Below are positions 26,222-36,582 of a stretch of 64,000 bases of DNA, one piece after another. The translations under genes and the position numbers were made by a program. This stretch comes from Sphingobacteriaceae bacterium (lineage in GTDB: Bacteria; Bacteroidota; Bacteroidia; Sphingobacteriales; Sphingobacteriaceae): assembly GCA_017745075.1 (NCBI GenBank), contig JAGIAD010000004.1, positions 62,001 through 126,000 of the forward strand. The letters run 5' to 3'. Position 1 is the first letter of the stretch. Each line of letters begins with the position of its first letter. Under the pieces are notes generated by a model that worked only from the letters and a program-made list of their open reading frames with translations, did not search any database and was not told where the DNA came from.

Positions 26222-29200
26222 ATGAAAAAACTTCTACAAAGTTTGTTCATTCTTGTGCTGTGCGCATTTTCTGCCTTTGCTCAAGAAAGAACGGTTACTG
26301 GAACGGTTACAGCACAGGAAGACGGATTACCTATCCCTGGTGTATCTGTTAAAGTTAAAGAGGTGCCAAGCCTCGGAGCTCAAACAAGCGGTGACGGAAA
26401 GTTCACGTTAAGAGTTCCATCAAATGGAAAAACACTTGTGTTTTCTTACATCGGATACGTAACTAAAGAAGTTGCTATTTCCTCTACAAGGATTTCAGTA
26501 TCTTTAGAATCAGATGCAAAGTCTCTAAATGAGGTGGTTGTAACAGCCGGAGGTTTAACGGCCACAAAAGCCCAGTTAGGTACTGCGTCAACTACGGTTC
26601 GTGCAGAGCAGTTAACACAGGCAAAACAAACTAACGTAGCTTCTGCCCTTTCAGGTAAAGTTGCAGGTTTACAGTTAAACGCGGTAAGTACAGGTGTTAA
26701 CCCGAATTATCGTTTGGTTCTTCGTGGTAACAGATCGTTATTGGGTAATAACCAGGCCCTGGTTGTTGTAGATAACATCATTTCTCCTAATAGTATTTTA
26801 GGAAATATCAACCCGGATGATATCGAAGATATTCAGGTGCTGAATGGTGGTGGTGCTGCAGCCCTTTATGGTTCAGAAGCATCTAACGGTGCGTTAATCA
26901 TCACGACTAAAAAAGGTAAAAATGGTGTAACAACCTACAAAATCGGACAAACTGTAAATGCAGAATGGATTAGCTTCTATCCTGGTTTACAAACTAGCTT
27001 TGGTTCTGGTGCGGATTCTGATTTACAAATCTATACTCCACACGAAAACCAGCAATACGGCCCTGCCTTTGATGGTAGCATTCGTCCAATTGGTGATCTT
27101 TTAGAAGACGGAAGCATGCAAACCGCTGTGTATTCGCCAAACAACTCTAAAAAAGAGTTTTGGGATACTGGTTTGACTAATACTACCGACTTCTCAATGA
27201 CTACTGGTGACGATAAGTCAAAATATTATGTGTCTGCACAGTATGTTGATGTTGCAGGTACTACTCCTAAAGATAAATGGAACCGTTTCTCTGTACGTTT
27301 CAACGGTAGCCGCGATTTCGGTAAAGGAGTTAGCTTGGATTTCACTACTAACTACATCCAGAACCGTTATGATGTAACTACTGCAACTTCATCTATGTAT
27401 GATCAGATTTTGCAAACTCCGGCGCAAATTATGTTAACTGATTATTCTGATTGGAGAAACAATAAATTTGCAAATCCAAACGGCTACTACAATGCATACT
27501 ATGCTAACCCTTACTTTACATTAGACAATCAACGTCAGGATGTACGTAATGATTATTTAGCAGGTAACTTGGATTTGAAATACAAGCCGTTAGATTGGTT
27601 AAGTTTCTTGTATCGTGTAAACATTACTACTCAAAATTCATCTAATAAAAACTGGACGGATAAATTTGTACTATCAAACTATACTAAAAGTTTAGGGTTA
27701 TCTTCCTTGAAAAATAATGATATCGCAGGAAGTGTTTCTGATGGTTCTTCTTTTGCCACTCAGTTATTAACAGAATTCCAGGCTAAAGTAAATAAGAAAT
27801 TAACTGAAGATATTAAGTTGGATTTTACTTTAGGTGCTGCTTTAAGAAATAATACAGCAAAAAGCATTGGTGTAAATGCAACAGGCTTAACTTTCCAGGG
27901 ATTATTTAATATCGCTCACCGTACTACTGCAAATATTGGTGGTTCAGAGAGCAATTCAACTGCCAGACAGCAAGGTGTGTATGGAGATCTAAGGTTAGGT
28001 TACAAAGACTTTTTATACTTACACGCAACAGCACGTAACGACTGGTGGTCTACTTTGCCAACTCAAAACAGATCAATTTTCTATCCTGCTGTAGATGCTT
28101 CATTTATTGTAAGCAATGCTATACCTGCTTTAAAAGATAGCAAATTTGTTAACTCCTTGAAAGTTCGTGCTGGTTATAATGAGGTGGGTAACGTAAACTT
28201 AGGTGCTTACAGCCTGTTAACCACTTTCAGCCAATCTGGTGGTTATCCATATAACAACGTTCCTGGATATGGAATTGATTCAAGGGTGGTAAATCCTAAC
28301 TTAAAAGCTGAAAGAACAAGAGGTTTTGAGGGTGGTATCGATGCAGAACTTTGGGATAACCGCGTGTCGTTAAGTGTAACAGCTTACCACACAAGTACAA
28401 CAGATCAGATTGTTCCCGTATCAATCAGCTCTGCTTCAGGTTTTTCTAGTTACCTGACCAATACAGGTGAAGTAACCAACTTCGGTTTGGAAAATACATT
28501 AAACTTTGTGGTTTTCCGTAACAACGATTGGCAAATTGATATCGGTGGTAACTACACTTACTATGATAACAAGGTAAAATCAATCAGCGATGCGGTAACC
28601 CGTTTGAACTTATCAACTGGTGGTAGCGTTCAGGTTGTTGCTGAGGCTGGTCAAACTTATCCAATGTTAAGAGGTATCGATTATAAGAGAGATCCTCAAG
28701 GCCGTGTGATTGTTGATCCACGTACAGGTTATCCTTCAGCAACAGAGAGTGGTGTAATCTTAGGGAACTCTAGCCCTAAACACATTTTAGGTACTAACTT
28801 AGCGGTGAAATATAAATCATTCAGATTAGCTGCTGTAGCAGAATACAGAGGTGGTTATATTGCTTACGCAGATGCCGGTAGTTTCGATTTCTCTGGTTCT
28901 GGTTTAAGAACAGTAGCGTATAACCGTGAGCGTTTTGTATTCCCTAATTCTTCTTACCTGAATTCAAGTGGCCAGTACGTAGCCAATACATCGGTAACAG
29001 TAAGAGATGGTGGTGCTGGTTTCTGGCCATCTGCTGCTTACAATACTGGTATTGCAACCAACTACGCTTTCAACGGTGCTTACTGGAAAATCCGTGAGAT
29101 AAGCTTATCTTATGACATTCCTAAAAAATGGTTAGGAAACAATAAAGTAATCAAAGGAATCGTAGTAGCGGCTCAAGGTCGTAACTTATTCCTATTTACA

Positions 29201-29323
29201 CCTAAAGAAAACATTTTTACAGATCCTGACTATATGCTTGGTAACAATGCAATAGGTATCAGTACACTAAGTTATACACCTCCAACCCGTTTTGTTGGTG
29301 GATCTGTTACGGTAACATTCTAA
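26222..29323 (+). CDS. SusC/RagA-type TonB-dependent transporter, pair 3
   Basis: A 1033-residue transporter starting MKKLLQSLFILVLC, signal peptide ending AFAQ. CarboxypepD_reg-like domain about 22-105, plug with VAGLQL and ALYGSEASNGALIITTKKG, barrel ending TVTF. The DGV box found in the others reads VDNIISPN here, a divergence in the plug. The leader contains ATTAACTAACTTAAA at 26203-26217. Its promoter region is related to that of pair 4. It heads a three-gene operon with susD and a DUF1735 lipoprotein. Confidence 0.91.
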   Translation: MKKLLQSLFILVLCAFSAFAQERTVTGTVTAQEDGLPIPGVSVKVKEVPSLGAQTSGDGKFTLRVPSNGKTLVFSYIGYVTKEVAISSTRISVSLESDAKSLNEVVVTAGGLTATKAQLGTASTTVRAEQLTQAKQTNVASALSGKVAGLQLNAVSTGVNPNYRLVLRGNRSLLGNNQALVVVDNIISPNSILGNINPDDIEDIQVLNGGGAAALYGSEASNGALIITTKKGKNGVTTYKIGQTVNAEWISFYPGLQTSFGSGADSDLQIYTPHENQQYGPAFDGSIRPIGDLLEDGSMQTAVYSPNNSKKEFWDTGLTNTTDFSMTTGDDKSKYYVSAQYVDVAGTTPKDKWNRFSVRFNGSRDFGKGVSLDFTTNYIQNRYDVTTATSSMYDQILQTPAQIMLTDYSDWRNNKFANPNGYYNAYYANPYFTLDNQRQDVRNDYLAGNLDLKYKPLDWLSFLYRVNITTQNSSNKNWTDKFVLSNYTKSLGLSSLKNNDIAGSVSDGSSFATQLLTEFQAKVNKKLTEDIKLDFTLGAALRNNTAKSIGVNATGLTFQGLFNIAHRTTANIGGSESNSTARQQGVYGDLRLGYKDFLYLHATARNDWWSTLPTQNRSIFYPAVDASFIVSNAIPALKDSKFVNSLKVRAGYNEVGNVNLGAYSLLTTFSQSGGYPYNNVPGYGIDSRVVNPNLKAERTRGFEGGIDAELWDNRVSLSVTAYHTSTTDQIVPVSISSASGFSSYLTNTGEVTNFGLENTLNFVVFRNNDWQIDIGGNYTYYDNKVKSISDAVTRLNLSTGGSVQVVAEAGQTYPMLRGIDYKRDPQGRVIVDPRTGYPSATESGVILGNSSPKHILGTNLAVKYKSFRLAAVAEYRGGYIAYADAGSFDFSGSGLRTVAYNRERFVFPNSSYLNSSGQYVANTSVTVRDGGAGFWPSAAYNTGIATNYAFNGAYWKIREISLSYDIPKKWLGNNKVIKGIVVAAQGRNLFLFTPKENIFTDPDYMLGNNAIGISTLSYTPPTRFVGGSVTVTF

Positions 29324-29336
29324 TTGATAAATTAAT

Positions 29337-31046
29337 ATGAGAAAGATATTCAATATACTTATTGTGGGGGCGGTAATTTTGTCAAGTTCAGCTTGTAAAA
29401 AGTTTCTTGATGTAAATGAGAACCCAAACAACCCAACTACCGACAATCAGGTTAGTCCAACGTTGGTATTGCCTCAGGCCATTGTAACATCTGCGGCAGC
29501 AATGAATAACTATGATAATGTCGGCGCCTGGACAGCTGGTTACAAGGCTAATGCGGGAGGTTATGGCGGCTGGGGTACTGTATGGACATACGATTTCACC
29601 ACTGGCGACTATGCAAGTGTTTTCACAGGTACTTTCGATGCCATTAACCAATTAAATTACGTAATTAATAATTCGACAGCCAGTGGGCCATTAAAATACC
29701 ATCACGCAGTCGCAAAAATTATGCGCAGCTTTTTATATCAAAAGCTGGTTGACCAGTACGGTGATGTACCATATTCTGAAGTAGGTAAAGGTTTAGATAA
29801 TTTGGCACCTAAATATGATAAATATTCAGATGTTTATCAGGCTGTTTTTGCTGATTTAACAGCAGCTATTGACGTGTTGAATACTGCTCCGGTAACCAAT
29901 GTTACAATAACTGTAAGTGCTGGGCAGGATCCTTTATTTGGCGGAAGTGCAACTGCAAATTTGGCTAATTTTCAAACCAAATGGAAGCAATTTGCTAATA
30001 CCATCAGGTTAAAAATGTTAATTCGTGCAAGAAACGTAAGTACATTGAGTGCTTGGGTTAGTACCTCTAAGGCCTCTTTACCAACTACATCAGCAGGCTA
30101 TTTAACTGATGACGCGATTGTTCAGCCAGGTTATACTTCTTCCAACGCAAATCAATTTAACCCAAGATGGAGTGTTTACGCCTGGAATAATGCTGGTGCT
30201 TCACTTGGTAGTGGTTTGTCCAATGTTCCTACTCCATGGATTTTATCATTCTATAACGGTGGTAAATTATCGGATGATGTTCGTGGTCAGATGATCTATG
30301 CTTCTTATGGCACTAACGTAAACAATAATATCAATGGTAACACCATCACCTTTGTAGGCCCTTCAACTAACCAATTGGGTTACGATACTGAGCCGGTGAA
30401 ACGCGGGGTTGCTGGTTCGTATTGGTATAGCGGAAAGCCACGTTCATCACGCCCTACCGGAACGGATGCCAATGCAGCTACCGATGTTGCGGGTGTTTTA
30501 AAAGGTGCAACCATGGGTACCGTATTGATTTTGGCGGCAGAATCTTACTTCCTTCAGGCAGAAGCGGCACTTCCTAGTGTAAATCTTGTTGCTGGTAATA
30601 GCTCAAACTTGTTTGACAGTGGTATTTCAGCTTCTTATAACTATTTAGGAAAGAATGCTGCAGGAACCTACATTTGGGCAACACCGGTTACAACCTTACT
30701 TACTAATTATAAAGCGGCTAATGCAACTAAGTTAACGGTTAATTTCGGGGCTACTACAACAGATGAGCAAAAGTTGGAGGCAATTATTACTCAGAAATAC
30801 ATCGCAGTTAATATGATTACGAGCGATGAAGGATGGAATGAATATAGAAGAACCGGTTATCCTAGAATTGTAAATGGTGCAACAGGTCAACTTGAAACTT
30901 TTGCTTCTATTAAATCGGCAAAAGCTACAGCAGATAAACTTCCAACACGGATACTTTACCCAGCTATAGAATTTCAGGTAAACACAGAAAATGTGCCTAA
31001 AGGAGTTACCACAACAACACCGATATTTTATGCCAAACCATTATAA
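29337..31046 (+). CDS. SusD/RagB-family outer-membrane lipoprotein, pair 3
   Basis: A 569-residue lipoprotein, the longest SusD here (lipobox SSAC, then KKFLDVNENPNNPTT). The start places it in the SusD-like_2 branch; extra length comes from inserts in the middle (about 200-330). EGWNEYRRTGYPR near the C-terminus matches the family. It should bind ligand for the SusC encoded 13 bp upstream. A DUF1735 lipoprotein follows after 11 bp. Confidence 0.88.
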   Translation: MRKIFNILIVGAVILSSSACKKFLDVNENPNNPTTDNQVSPTLVLPQAIVTSAAAMNNYDNVGAWTAGYKANAGGYGGWGTVWTYDFTTGDYASVFTGTFDAINQLNYVINNSTASGPLKYHHAVAKIMRSFLYQKLVDQYGDVPYSEVGKGLDNLAPKYDKYSDVYQAVFADLTAAIDVLNTAPVTNVTITVSAGQDPLFGGSATANLANFQTKWKQFANTIRLKMLIRARNVSTLSAWVSTSKASLPTTSAGYLTDDAIVQPGYTSSNANQFNPRWSVYAWNNAGASLGSGLSNVPTPWILSFYNGGKLSDDVRGQMIYASYGTNVNNNINGNTITFVGPSTNQLGYDTEPVKRGVAGSYWYSGKPRSSRPTGTDANAATDVAGVLKGATMGTVLILAAESYFLQAEAALPSVNLVAGNSSNLFDSGISASYNYLGKNAAGTYIWATPVTTLLTNYKAANATKLTVNFGATTTDEQKLEAIITQKYIAVNMITSDEGWNEYRRTGYPRIVNGATGQLETFASIKSAKATADKLPTRILYPAIEFQVNTENVPKGVTTTTPIFYAKPL

Positions 31047-31057
31047 AGCTTAAAAAC

Positions 31058-32002
31058 ATGAAAATATTTAAATTACTTATTCCGGCATTAGTGTTGACAA
31101 CAACGTTGTCATCCTGCCTAAAGAATAAATTCGATCAAATGAACCCGGATAACAGTCCGAGCGTGATAGAATTTGCTAACCCAAGTGCACCTGCTTCAGA
31201 AACACCGGGAGGATCAGCTTTCACCGTTTTTCCGGTTTCTTACGCTGTTGGAGCTTCTATAGAAGCTAGTTATGTGGTTCAATTGAGCGGGCCAAATCCG
31301 GCAGCTCAGGATATCACTGTGAATATAGGAGTTAATCCAGCCGCTGTAGCTCAGTTAAATAGCGAGAAATCAGTAGTACCTTCTTATGTTCCTTATGTAG
31401 TGTTACCAAGCACATTATATACGATCTCTACTCCAACGGTTACTATTCCTGCTGGCCAGCGAAAAGCAACAGTTAAGGTTTTGTATAAAACAGCAGATTT
31501 TAGCTTCACTACTAAATATGCATTACCTATTTCGATTACCAGCACTAGTTTCGCAGGAGTAAGCTCGAATTTCGGTACTATACTTTTAAATGTAACCGCT
31601 AAAAACCAATGGGATGGTATTTATGCGATGCAGACCGGTAGTGTGATTACCCGTTACACTGCTCCTGGTGTGCCTGCAAACGACGCTTTGAGTGGTAATA
31701 TTTCAAATAACTCAGACCTTACATTAACGACTATTAACGGTAACACTGTTGAAATTACCAACTTAAAATGGGCTGGTAATGCTTCAGGAGTAGCAGGTAT
31801 CGATAATCTTCAGATCGTAATTGACCCGGCAACAAACCTGGTTACTATGAAATCTTTAGGAACTCCTAACTTACGTAATACACCTGGAAAGGATAATAAA
31901 TACGATCCGGCAACTAAGACATTTACGTTGAATTTTGACTGGAATCAAACTACAACTCCAAGGGAGGCTACTGTTATTATTAAATATAAAAACGGTAGAT
32001 AA
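31058..32002 (+). CDS. DUF1735-domain surface lipoprotein, accessory to pair 3
   Basis: A 314-residue lipoprotein (lipobox LSSC). Residues about 60-180 form a DUF1735 (BT_3987-like) beta-sandwich: FPVSYAVGASIEASYVVQLS, then YTISTPTVTIPAGQRKATVK and TKYALPISITS. The second half (about 195-314, from NQWDGIYAMQTG) is a beta-rich domain common at the C-terminus of such proteins. These are usually surface accessory proteins of SusCD systems, sometimes glycan-binding. The gene closes operon 3 and is followed by a terminator. Confidence 0.8.
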   Translation: MKIFKLLIPALVLTTTLSSCLKNKFDQMNPDNSPSVIEFANPSAPASETPGGSAFTVFPVSYAVGASIEASYVVQLSGPNPAAQDITVNIGVNPAAVAQLNSEKSVVPSYVPYVVLPSTLYTISTPTVTIPAGQRKATVKVLYKTADFSFTTKYALPISITSTSFAGVSSNFGTILLNVTAKNQWDGIYAMQTGSVITRYTAPGVPANDALSGNISNNSDLTLTTINGNTVEITNLKWAGNASGVAGIDNLQIVIDPATNLVTMKSLGTPNLRNTPGKDNKYDPATKTFTLNFDWNQTTTPREATVIIKYKNGR

Positions 32003-32023
32003 TCACTTTAATATTTAATGATC

Positions 32024-32052
32024 AAAAAAGGGAGCGCTTAGCTCTCTTTTTT
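32024..32052 (+). terminator. Rho-independent terminator after susCD operon 3
   Basis: AAAAAAGGGAGC (32024-32035) pairs with GCTCTCTTTTTT (32041-32052), 11 of 12 positions, with a 5-base loop. Confidence 0.85.
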
Positions 32053-32066
32053 GGTTTATGACAGAA

Positions 32067-32094
32067 TTGTTTCTGGAGTATTTTGTTAAATTTG
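32067..32094 (+). promoter_or_regulatory. Bacteroidota-type promoter of the 32121 gene
   Basis: TTG at 32067-32069 and TAAATTTG at 32087-32094 are separated by 17 bp. The second fits the TAnnTTTG -7 consensus. The start codon follows 26 bp after the box. Confidence 0.6.
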
Positions 32095-32120
32095 TTACAT
32101 TGAATTATAACTCTTTATTT

Positions 32121-32807
32121 ATGAAATATTTATTCGCCTTCCTGCTTGGCATTTCGATGTTCTCATCCAATGCTCAAAACCTCCGTCAGCAAAAAATGGA
32201 TTTGCCTGATGGCTCTAAATTAACCTATCAAACTATAAACAACGAACTCAATGGAATTTATTTGATTGATAAGGATGGTTTAACAGTTTTAAGGGGTAAT
32301 TACGTCAACGAAAAACGGGTTGGCAATTGGTATTTCTTCAATAAAGACAAAAGTCTTTTTGCAAGGTATAATTACGATGCCAAGAAATTGTTGTCGGTTG
32401 ATACCAAGATGTTGGCTCTAGCGACAGTGAATGTTAAATCAGGAAATGAAGATATTAATGCCAAAGCTTCTGTAAGCCTTCCATTGATCTCACTAGAGCA
32501 ATACTTTCCTATAGTAACAAGATTAGCAGAATCTACAATTCCTTTAACCGACATTTATAAACTCGACCAGAATTCTGTGTATATTACAGCTAAGGTTGAC
32601 GACCAAGGAAAAGCAGAATATTTTGTTAACTACGAGATAAAAGGGAAAAAGCAAGAATATAAGCTTAAAGTTGATAAAGATCCGTTTTTTATCGATTGGG
32701 TTGTTGCTTCGTATGAAGGTAAAACATATCCTTCGGAGTTTATTATTAAGACCAAACTTAATGCTCCTGCCCAGGAAGGAAATCATAAAAGAATAAATTG
32801 GCTATAA
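32121..32807 (+). CDS. Secreted MORN-like repeat protein of unknown function
   Basis: A 228-residue protein. I start it at 32121 (MKYLFAFLLGISMF), because a signal peptide ending SSNAQ begins there and a promoter lies just upstream; the 21 residues readable before it overlap that promoter. The segment GNYVNEKRVGNWYFFNKDKS resembles MORN/toxin-antitoxin-like YwqK repeats found in secreted Bacteroidota proteins. The C-terminal half (from about 130) is a beta-rich region similar in layout to TonB C-terminal-like domains (ITAKVDDQGKAEYFVNYEIK), but I would not assign it. It is a single-gene unit between two terminators. Confidence 0.65.
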   Translation: MKYLFAFLLGISMFSSNAQNLRQQKMDLPDGSKLTYQTINNELNGIYLIDKDGLTVLRGNYVNEKRVGNWYFFNKDKSLFARYNYDAKKLLSVDTKMLALATVNVKSGNEDINAKASVSLPLISLEQYFPIVTRLAESTIPLTDIYKLDQNSVYITAKVDDQGKAEYFVNYEIKGKKQEYKLKVDKDPFFIDWVVASYEGKTYPSEFIIKTKLNAPAQEGNHKRINWL

Positions 32808-32822
32808 CCTAATGCCAATGTT

Positions 32823-32850
32823 AAAAGAGCTATTTTTAAGCTCTTTTTTA
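32823..32850 (+). terminator. Rho-independent terminator after the 32121 gene
   Basis: AAAAGAGCT (32823-32831) and AGCTCTTTT (32839-32847) form a perfect 9-bp stem with a 7-base loop and a T-run. Confidence 0.85.
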
Positions 32851-33304
32851 TTTATATCTGTCTTCAATTACACAAAACCGAATATTTCAGGTATCCTTCA
32901 ATACCGCTTATGTACAGGATTAATAGGCCCTGCTACTTCCGTTAATCTAAGCCAGCTCGACAGGATTATGTTCCGAAAAAGAGCCATTACGGAATTTGTA
33001 AATGATGAACTTAAGAATATCTGTAAACTGCAGCATACAGGCATAGACCAGTGGAAACTTTCTGCTCAATATACTAAGGGCACTGGCAGCCAATTCATTC
33101 TCCCCTAAAAACAATTTGATAATTCTAACCAGCTAACCTTGGGAGCTTAAACAGAACTCAGGTTAATTAATATTTAGTGAAATTGTGTTTTATTCCTGCC
33201 ATTTAGGGGAGTAATTGTATTATATCTTTAGATCCTTTCACCGGAAATATTTTTTACACCCATGTTGTCTTTCAGAATTTGTAGTTTAAATAATACAGAC
33301 AAAT
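32851..33304. other. Non-coding region upstream of susC pair 4
   Basis: About 450 bp without a credible gene. One open frame of 98 codons (32812-33108) begins inside the terminator hairpin and has no start signals or family resemblance. The rest is A/T-rich upstream DNA of the next susC gene. Confidence 0.5.
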
Positions 33305-33377
33305 CGTCATTAGAACGTCATTATGCTTGTGTTTTTAGTTAAATTTCTTAGAGTACTATTTATGTCTACTATATTTA
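33305..33377 (+). promoter_or_regulatory. Upstream element and -7 box of susC pair 4, twin of pair 3
   Basis: CGTCATTAGAACGTCATTAT at 33305-33324 is a direct repeat of CGTCATTA and matches the element of pair 3 at the same distance from the start codon. TATATTTA at 33370-33377 is the shared -7-like box, 48 bp before the ATG. Confidence 0.5.
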
Positions 33378-33417
33378 ACTTTTCAAAAAACTATATCATT
33401 AACTAACTTAAAATTTC

Positions 33418-36400
33418 ATGAAAAAACTTCTACAAAGTTTGTTCGTGTTTTTGTTAATTGCATCTTCTGCAATGGCTCAAAACCGAACAATCTCGGGTAC
33501 AGTGACTTCAAAAGAAGATGGTTTACCTCTTCCGGGAGTGAGTGTAAAAGCGAGTGGCACAGGTACTGTTACTCAAACAAACGCTGATGGAAAATACACC
33601 TTAAGTGTTCCGACCTCAGCAAAAACAATAGAATTTTCTTATATCGGTTACAACAAGCAAACTTTATCTATTGCGGGAGTAATCAATGTGGCATTAGTTG
33701 CTGATAGCAAGTCGCTTCAGGATGTTATAGTAACGGCTTATGGTACGGTAAAAAGACAAAACTTTACCGGAACGGCAGCAACCGTTGGTAATACACAGAT
33801 TAAAGATCAACTGGTAAGTAGTATTGGCAATGTTTTGCAAGGACAGGCAAGCGGCGTAATTGCGATTAACAGCACAGGCCAACCTGGAGCTAACCCAACT
33901 ATCCGTGTGCGTGGTATTGCTTCAGCAAATGCTTCAGCCGATCCTTTAATTGTTTTGGATGGTGCAATCTTCGGCGGTAACTTAAATAATATCAATCCTA
34001 ACGATATTGAAAGTATCACAATTGGTAAAGATGCAACCTCAACATCGTTATACGGATCAAGAGCAGCTGCTGGTGTTTTATTTATTACTTCAAAATCAGG
34101 AAATGGTAAACCAAAGGTTGATATAAGTATTAATAGTGGTTTTTCTAACAGAGCAGTTAAAGATTATGAGTATTTAGGTTCTCAAGGACTTTATGAAGCT
34201 ACGTGGGAAGGCCTTCGTAATCAAGCATTAATAACTCCAACATTGGTTACTTCTTCTGGTTCTACATCAGCAGCAGACTACGCAAGTAAAACCGTGGTAC
34301 CTACGCTTGTTTATAACCCATATAACATCGCTCAGCCAATTGGCCAGGATGGTAAATTGGTTTCTGGAGCCAATGCTTTATGGAACCAAGACTGGGCTGA
34401 CGCTTTATTAAGAACCGGTAAAAGAACAGATATTAATGGATCTGTTTCAGGCGCATCTGATAAGACACGCTACTATATTGGTGGTGGTTATTTGACAGAT
34501 GAAGGTTTGGCAACCGAATCTAAATTTAAAAGATATAGCGGTCGCGTTAAATTGGATAACCAAATGACCAACTGGTTAAAAGTAGGTGCAAATGTAAGTG
34601 GGGCTTTCTCTACGCAAAATTATCCTAACCAGGCTGGTTCAGGTTATTCAAATGTAATTTCTTGGATCCGTACAGTATCAAGCATTTATCCGGAGTATAT
34701 TTTAGCTCCTACAACAGGTCAGCCTATTTTAGATGCCAACGGCAATAAGCAGTATGACTTTGGTAATAATGGCCCTTTACTTCGTCCGGTGTTGAGACCA
34801 GGTAACCCTGCAGCTACCACTTCAATGAATCCAACTACTTATGATCGTTATTTAACTTCTTTAAATGGTTATGCTGAAGCTAAGGTAATTGATGGTTTAA
34901 CTATTCGTTCTCAATACGCTTTAGACTACTATCAATATGCATTTGATCAATATTACAATCCATTTGTTGGTGACGGTGCTGCTTATGGCGGTAGAAGTGA
35001 AAAATTAAGAGAAACAACAGTAACCCAAACTTTGACCAACACTGCTACATACGATAAAACATATGGTATACACCATATCAATTTATTGGGTGGTTGGGAA
35101 ATATATAAATTTAAAGATGGTTATACAGATGCAGAATCAAGAGGTTTTACTTTTCCAGGCACAACAGAATTATCTTATGGTGCAACACCATACACCGCGA
35201 GTTCAAATACCTATTTAAACAGACAGACCAGTTTCTTCGGTAGAGCTAGTTACGATTATAAAGATAAATATCATGTAACAGGTTCGGTGCGTGGTGATGG
35301 AAATAGCCGTTTCGCAGAAAACGTTCGCTGGGCAACATTCTATTCAGTTGGTGCTTCCTGGAACATTAATCGTGAAACTTTTCTTTCCGATGTTAAAGCA
35401 ATTAACGACTTAAAATTAAGGGCTAGTTATGGTACAACTGGTAACCAAGCGCTATTAAACAGCTCAGGCGGACAGAATTATTTTCCTTATTTAGGCGTTT
35501 ACACGGGTGGTGCAAATATTGCTGGATATAGCGGTTCTTACATTTTAAGTGCAGCAAATGATGTTCTTACCTGGGAAAAGCAAACTGACTTAGATTTAGG
35601 TATTGATTACAGTATTTTGAATAATAGAATTTCAGGATCATTCACTTATTTTAATAAAAAATCGAAAGGATTATTGTTTAATAGACCGTTGGCACCTTCA
35701 AGCGGCTTAAACGGTGTTAACGATAATATTGGTCAATTATCTAACAAAGGTATCGAGATTGAATTAGCTACTAAAAACTTTGCAGGCAAAGATTTCCAAT
35801 GGTCAACTTCGATCAACTTTACCCATATCAGAAATAAAATTACAGCTCTTCCTCAACCTACAATCACAGGAAGTAACTTCTCTCAGCTTTCTGTAGGAGA
35901 ATCTTTATATAATTTCTACTTAAGAGATTATGCTGGTGTTGATCCTACTGATGGCCGCCCAATGTGGTATTTAGATCAAACAGATGCTAATGGTAATGTT
36001 ACGCAAACAACTACTAAAACCTATAGTGCAGCAACGCGCTACTATAAAGGAACAGCATTGCCAAATGCTACAGGGGGTATTAACAATACATTTAGCTACA
36101 AAAACTTTGATCTGAATGTATTGGCTTCTTTCAGCTTTGGCGGAAAAATTTATGATTCTGACTATGCAGGCTTGATGCATGCAGCTATTGGTACAAACCC
36201 GGGCTATAATTGGAGTGTTGATATCTTAAACAGATGGCAAAGTGCAAGTAATCCAGGTGATGGCGTAACTCCACGCTTAACCGGTACAACTGATGATCAG
36301 GCAACTTCAGCTTCAACCCGCTTCTTATATGATGCAAGTTATGGACGTATCCGTAATATTACTTTAGGGTACCGTTTCCCACAACGTTGGTTAGAGAAGA

Positions 36401-36558
36401 TCAAATTTGCAAACGCCAGAATTTTTGTTGATTACCAAAACCCATTCACCATTTTCGGTCGTAAAGGTTTAGATCCTGAACAAGGCATTGCAGGTGTTAC
36501 CAATAACGCATCTGTTGTTTACAAAACCTTATCATTTGGTGTCAATTTCGGATTTTAG
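33418..36558 (+). CDS. SusC/RagA-type TonB-dependent transporter, pair 4
   Basis: A 1046-residue transporter starting MKKLLQSLFVFLLI, signal peptide ending AMAQ. The carboxypeptidase-like domain spans about 22-105. Then AYGTVKRQNFTGTAATV, plug motifs LQGQASGV, LDGAIFGG and SLYGSRAAAGVLFITSKSG, and a barrel ending VNFGF. With pair 5 it belongs to the YG..K...FTG subgroup, distinct from the ALG type of pairs 1, 2 and 6. The leader ATTAACTAACTTAAA (33398-33412) is identical to that of pair 3. Confidence 0.91.
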   Translation: MKKLLQSLFVFLLIASSAMAQNRTISGTVTSKEDGLPLPGVSVKASGTGTVTQTNADGKYTLSVPTSAKTIEFSYIGYNKQTLSIAGVINVALVADSKSLQDVIVTAYGTVKRQNFTGTAATVGNTQIKDQLVSSIGNVLQGQASGVIAINSTGQPGANPTIRVRGIASANASADPLIVLDGAIFGGNLNNINPNDIESITIGKDATSTSLYGSRAAAGVLFITSKSGNGKPKVDISINSGFSNRAVKDYEYLGSQGLYEATWEGLRNQALITPTLVTSSGSTSAADYASKTVVPTLVYNPYNIAQPIGQDGKLVSGANALWNQDWADALLRTGKRTDINGSVSGASDKTRYYIGGGYLTDEGLATESKFKRYSGRVKLDNQMTNWLKVGANVSGAFSTQNYPNQAGSGYSNVISWIRTVSSIYPEYILAPTTGQPILDANGNKQYDFGNNGPLLRPVLRPGNPAATTSMNPTTYDRYLTSLNGYAEAKVIDGLTIRSQYALDYYQYAFDQYYNPFVGDGAAYGGRSEKLRETTVTQTLTNTATYDKTYGIHHINLLGGWEIYKFKDGYTDAESRGFTFPGTTELSYGATPYTASSNTYLNRQTSFFGRASYDYKDKYHVTGSVRGDGNSRFAENVRWATFYSVGASWNINRETFLSDVKAINDLKLRASYGTTGNQALLNSSGGQNYFPYLGVYTGGANIAGYSGSYILSAANDVLTWEKQTDLDLGIDYSILNNRISGSFTYFNKKSKGLLFNRPLAPSSGLNGVNDNIGQLSNKGIEIELATKNFAGKDFQWSTSINFTHIRNKITALPQPTITGSNFSQLSVGESLYNFYLRDYAGVDPTDGRPMWYLDQTDANGNVTQTTTKTYSAATRYYKGTALPNATGGINNTFSYKNFDLNVLASFSFGGKIYDSDYAGLMHAAIGTNPGYNWSVDILNRWQSASNPGDGVTPRLTGTTDDQATSASTRFLYDASYGRIRNITLGYRFPQRWLEKIKFANARIFVDYQNPFTIFGRKGLDPEQGIAGVTNNASVVYKTLSFGVNFGF

Positions 36559-36582
36559 TAGGGCTATTTAAAAAAGATTGTT

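Noticed and set aside
32812-33108. 98-codon open frame after the 32121 gene
   Set aside because: It starts inside a terminator hairpin, has no recognisable family or start signals, and the region behaves as upstream DNA of the next susC.
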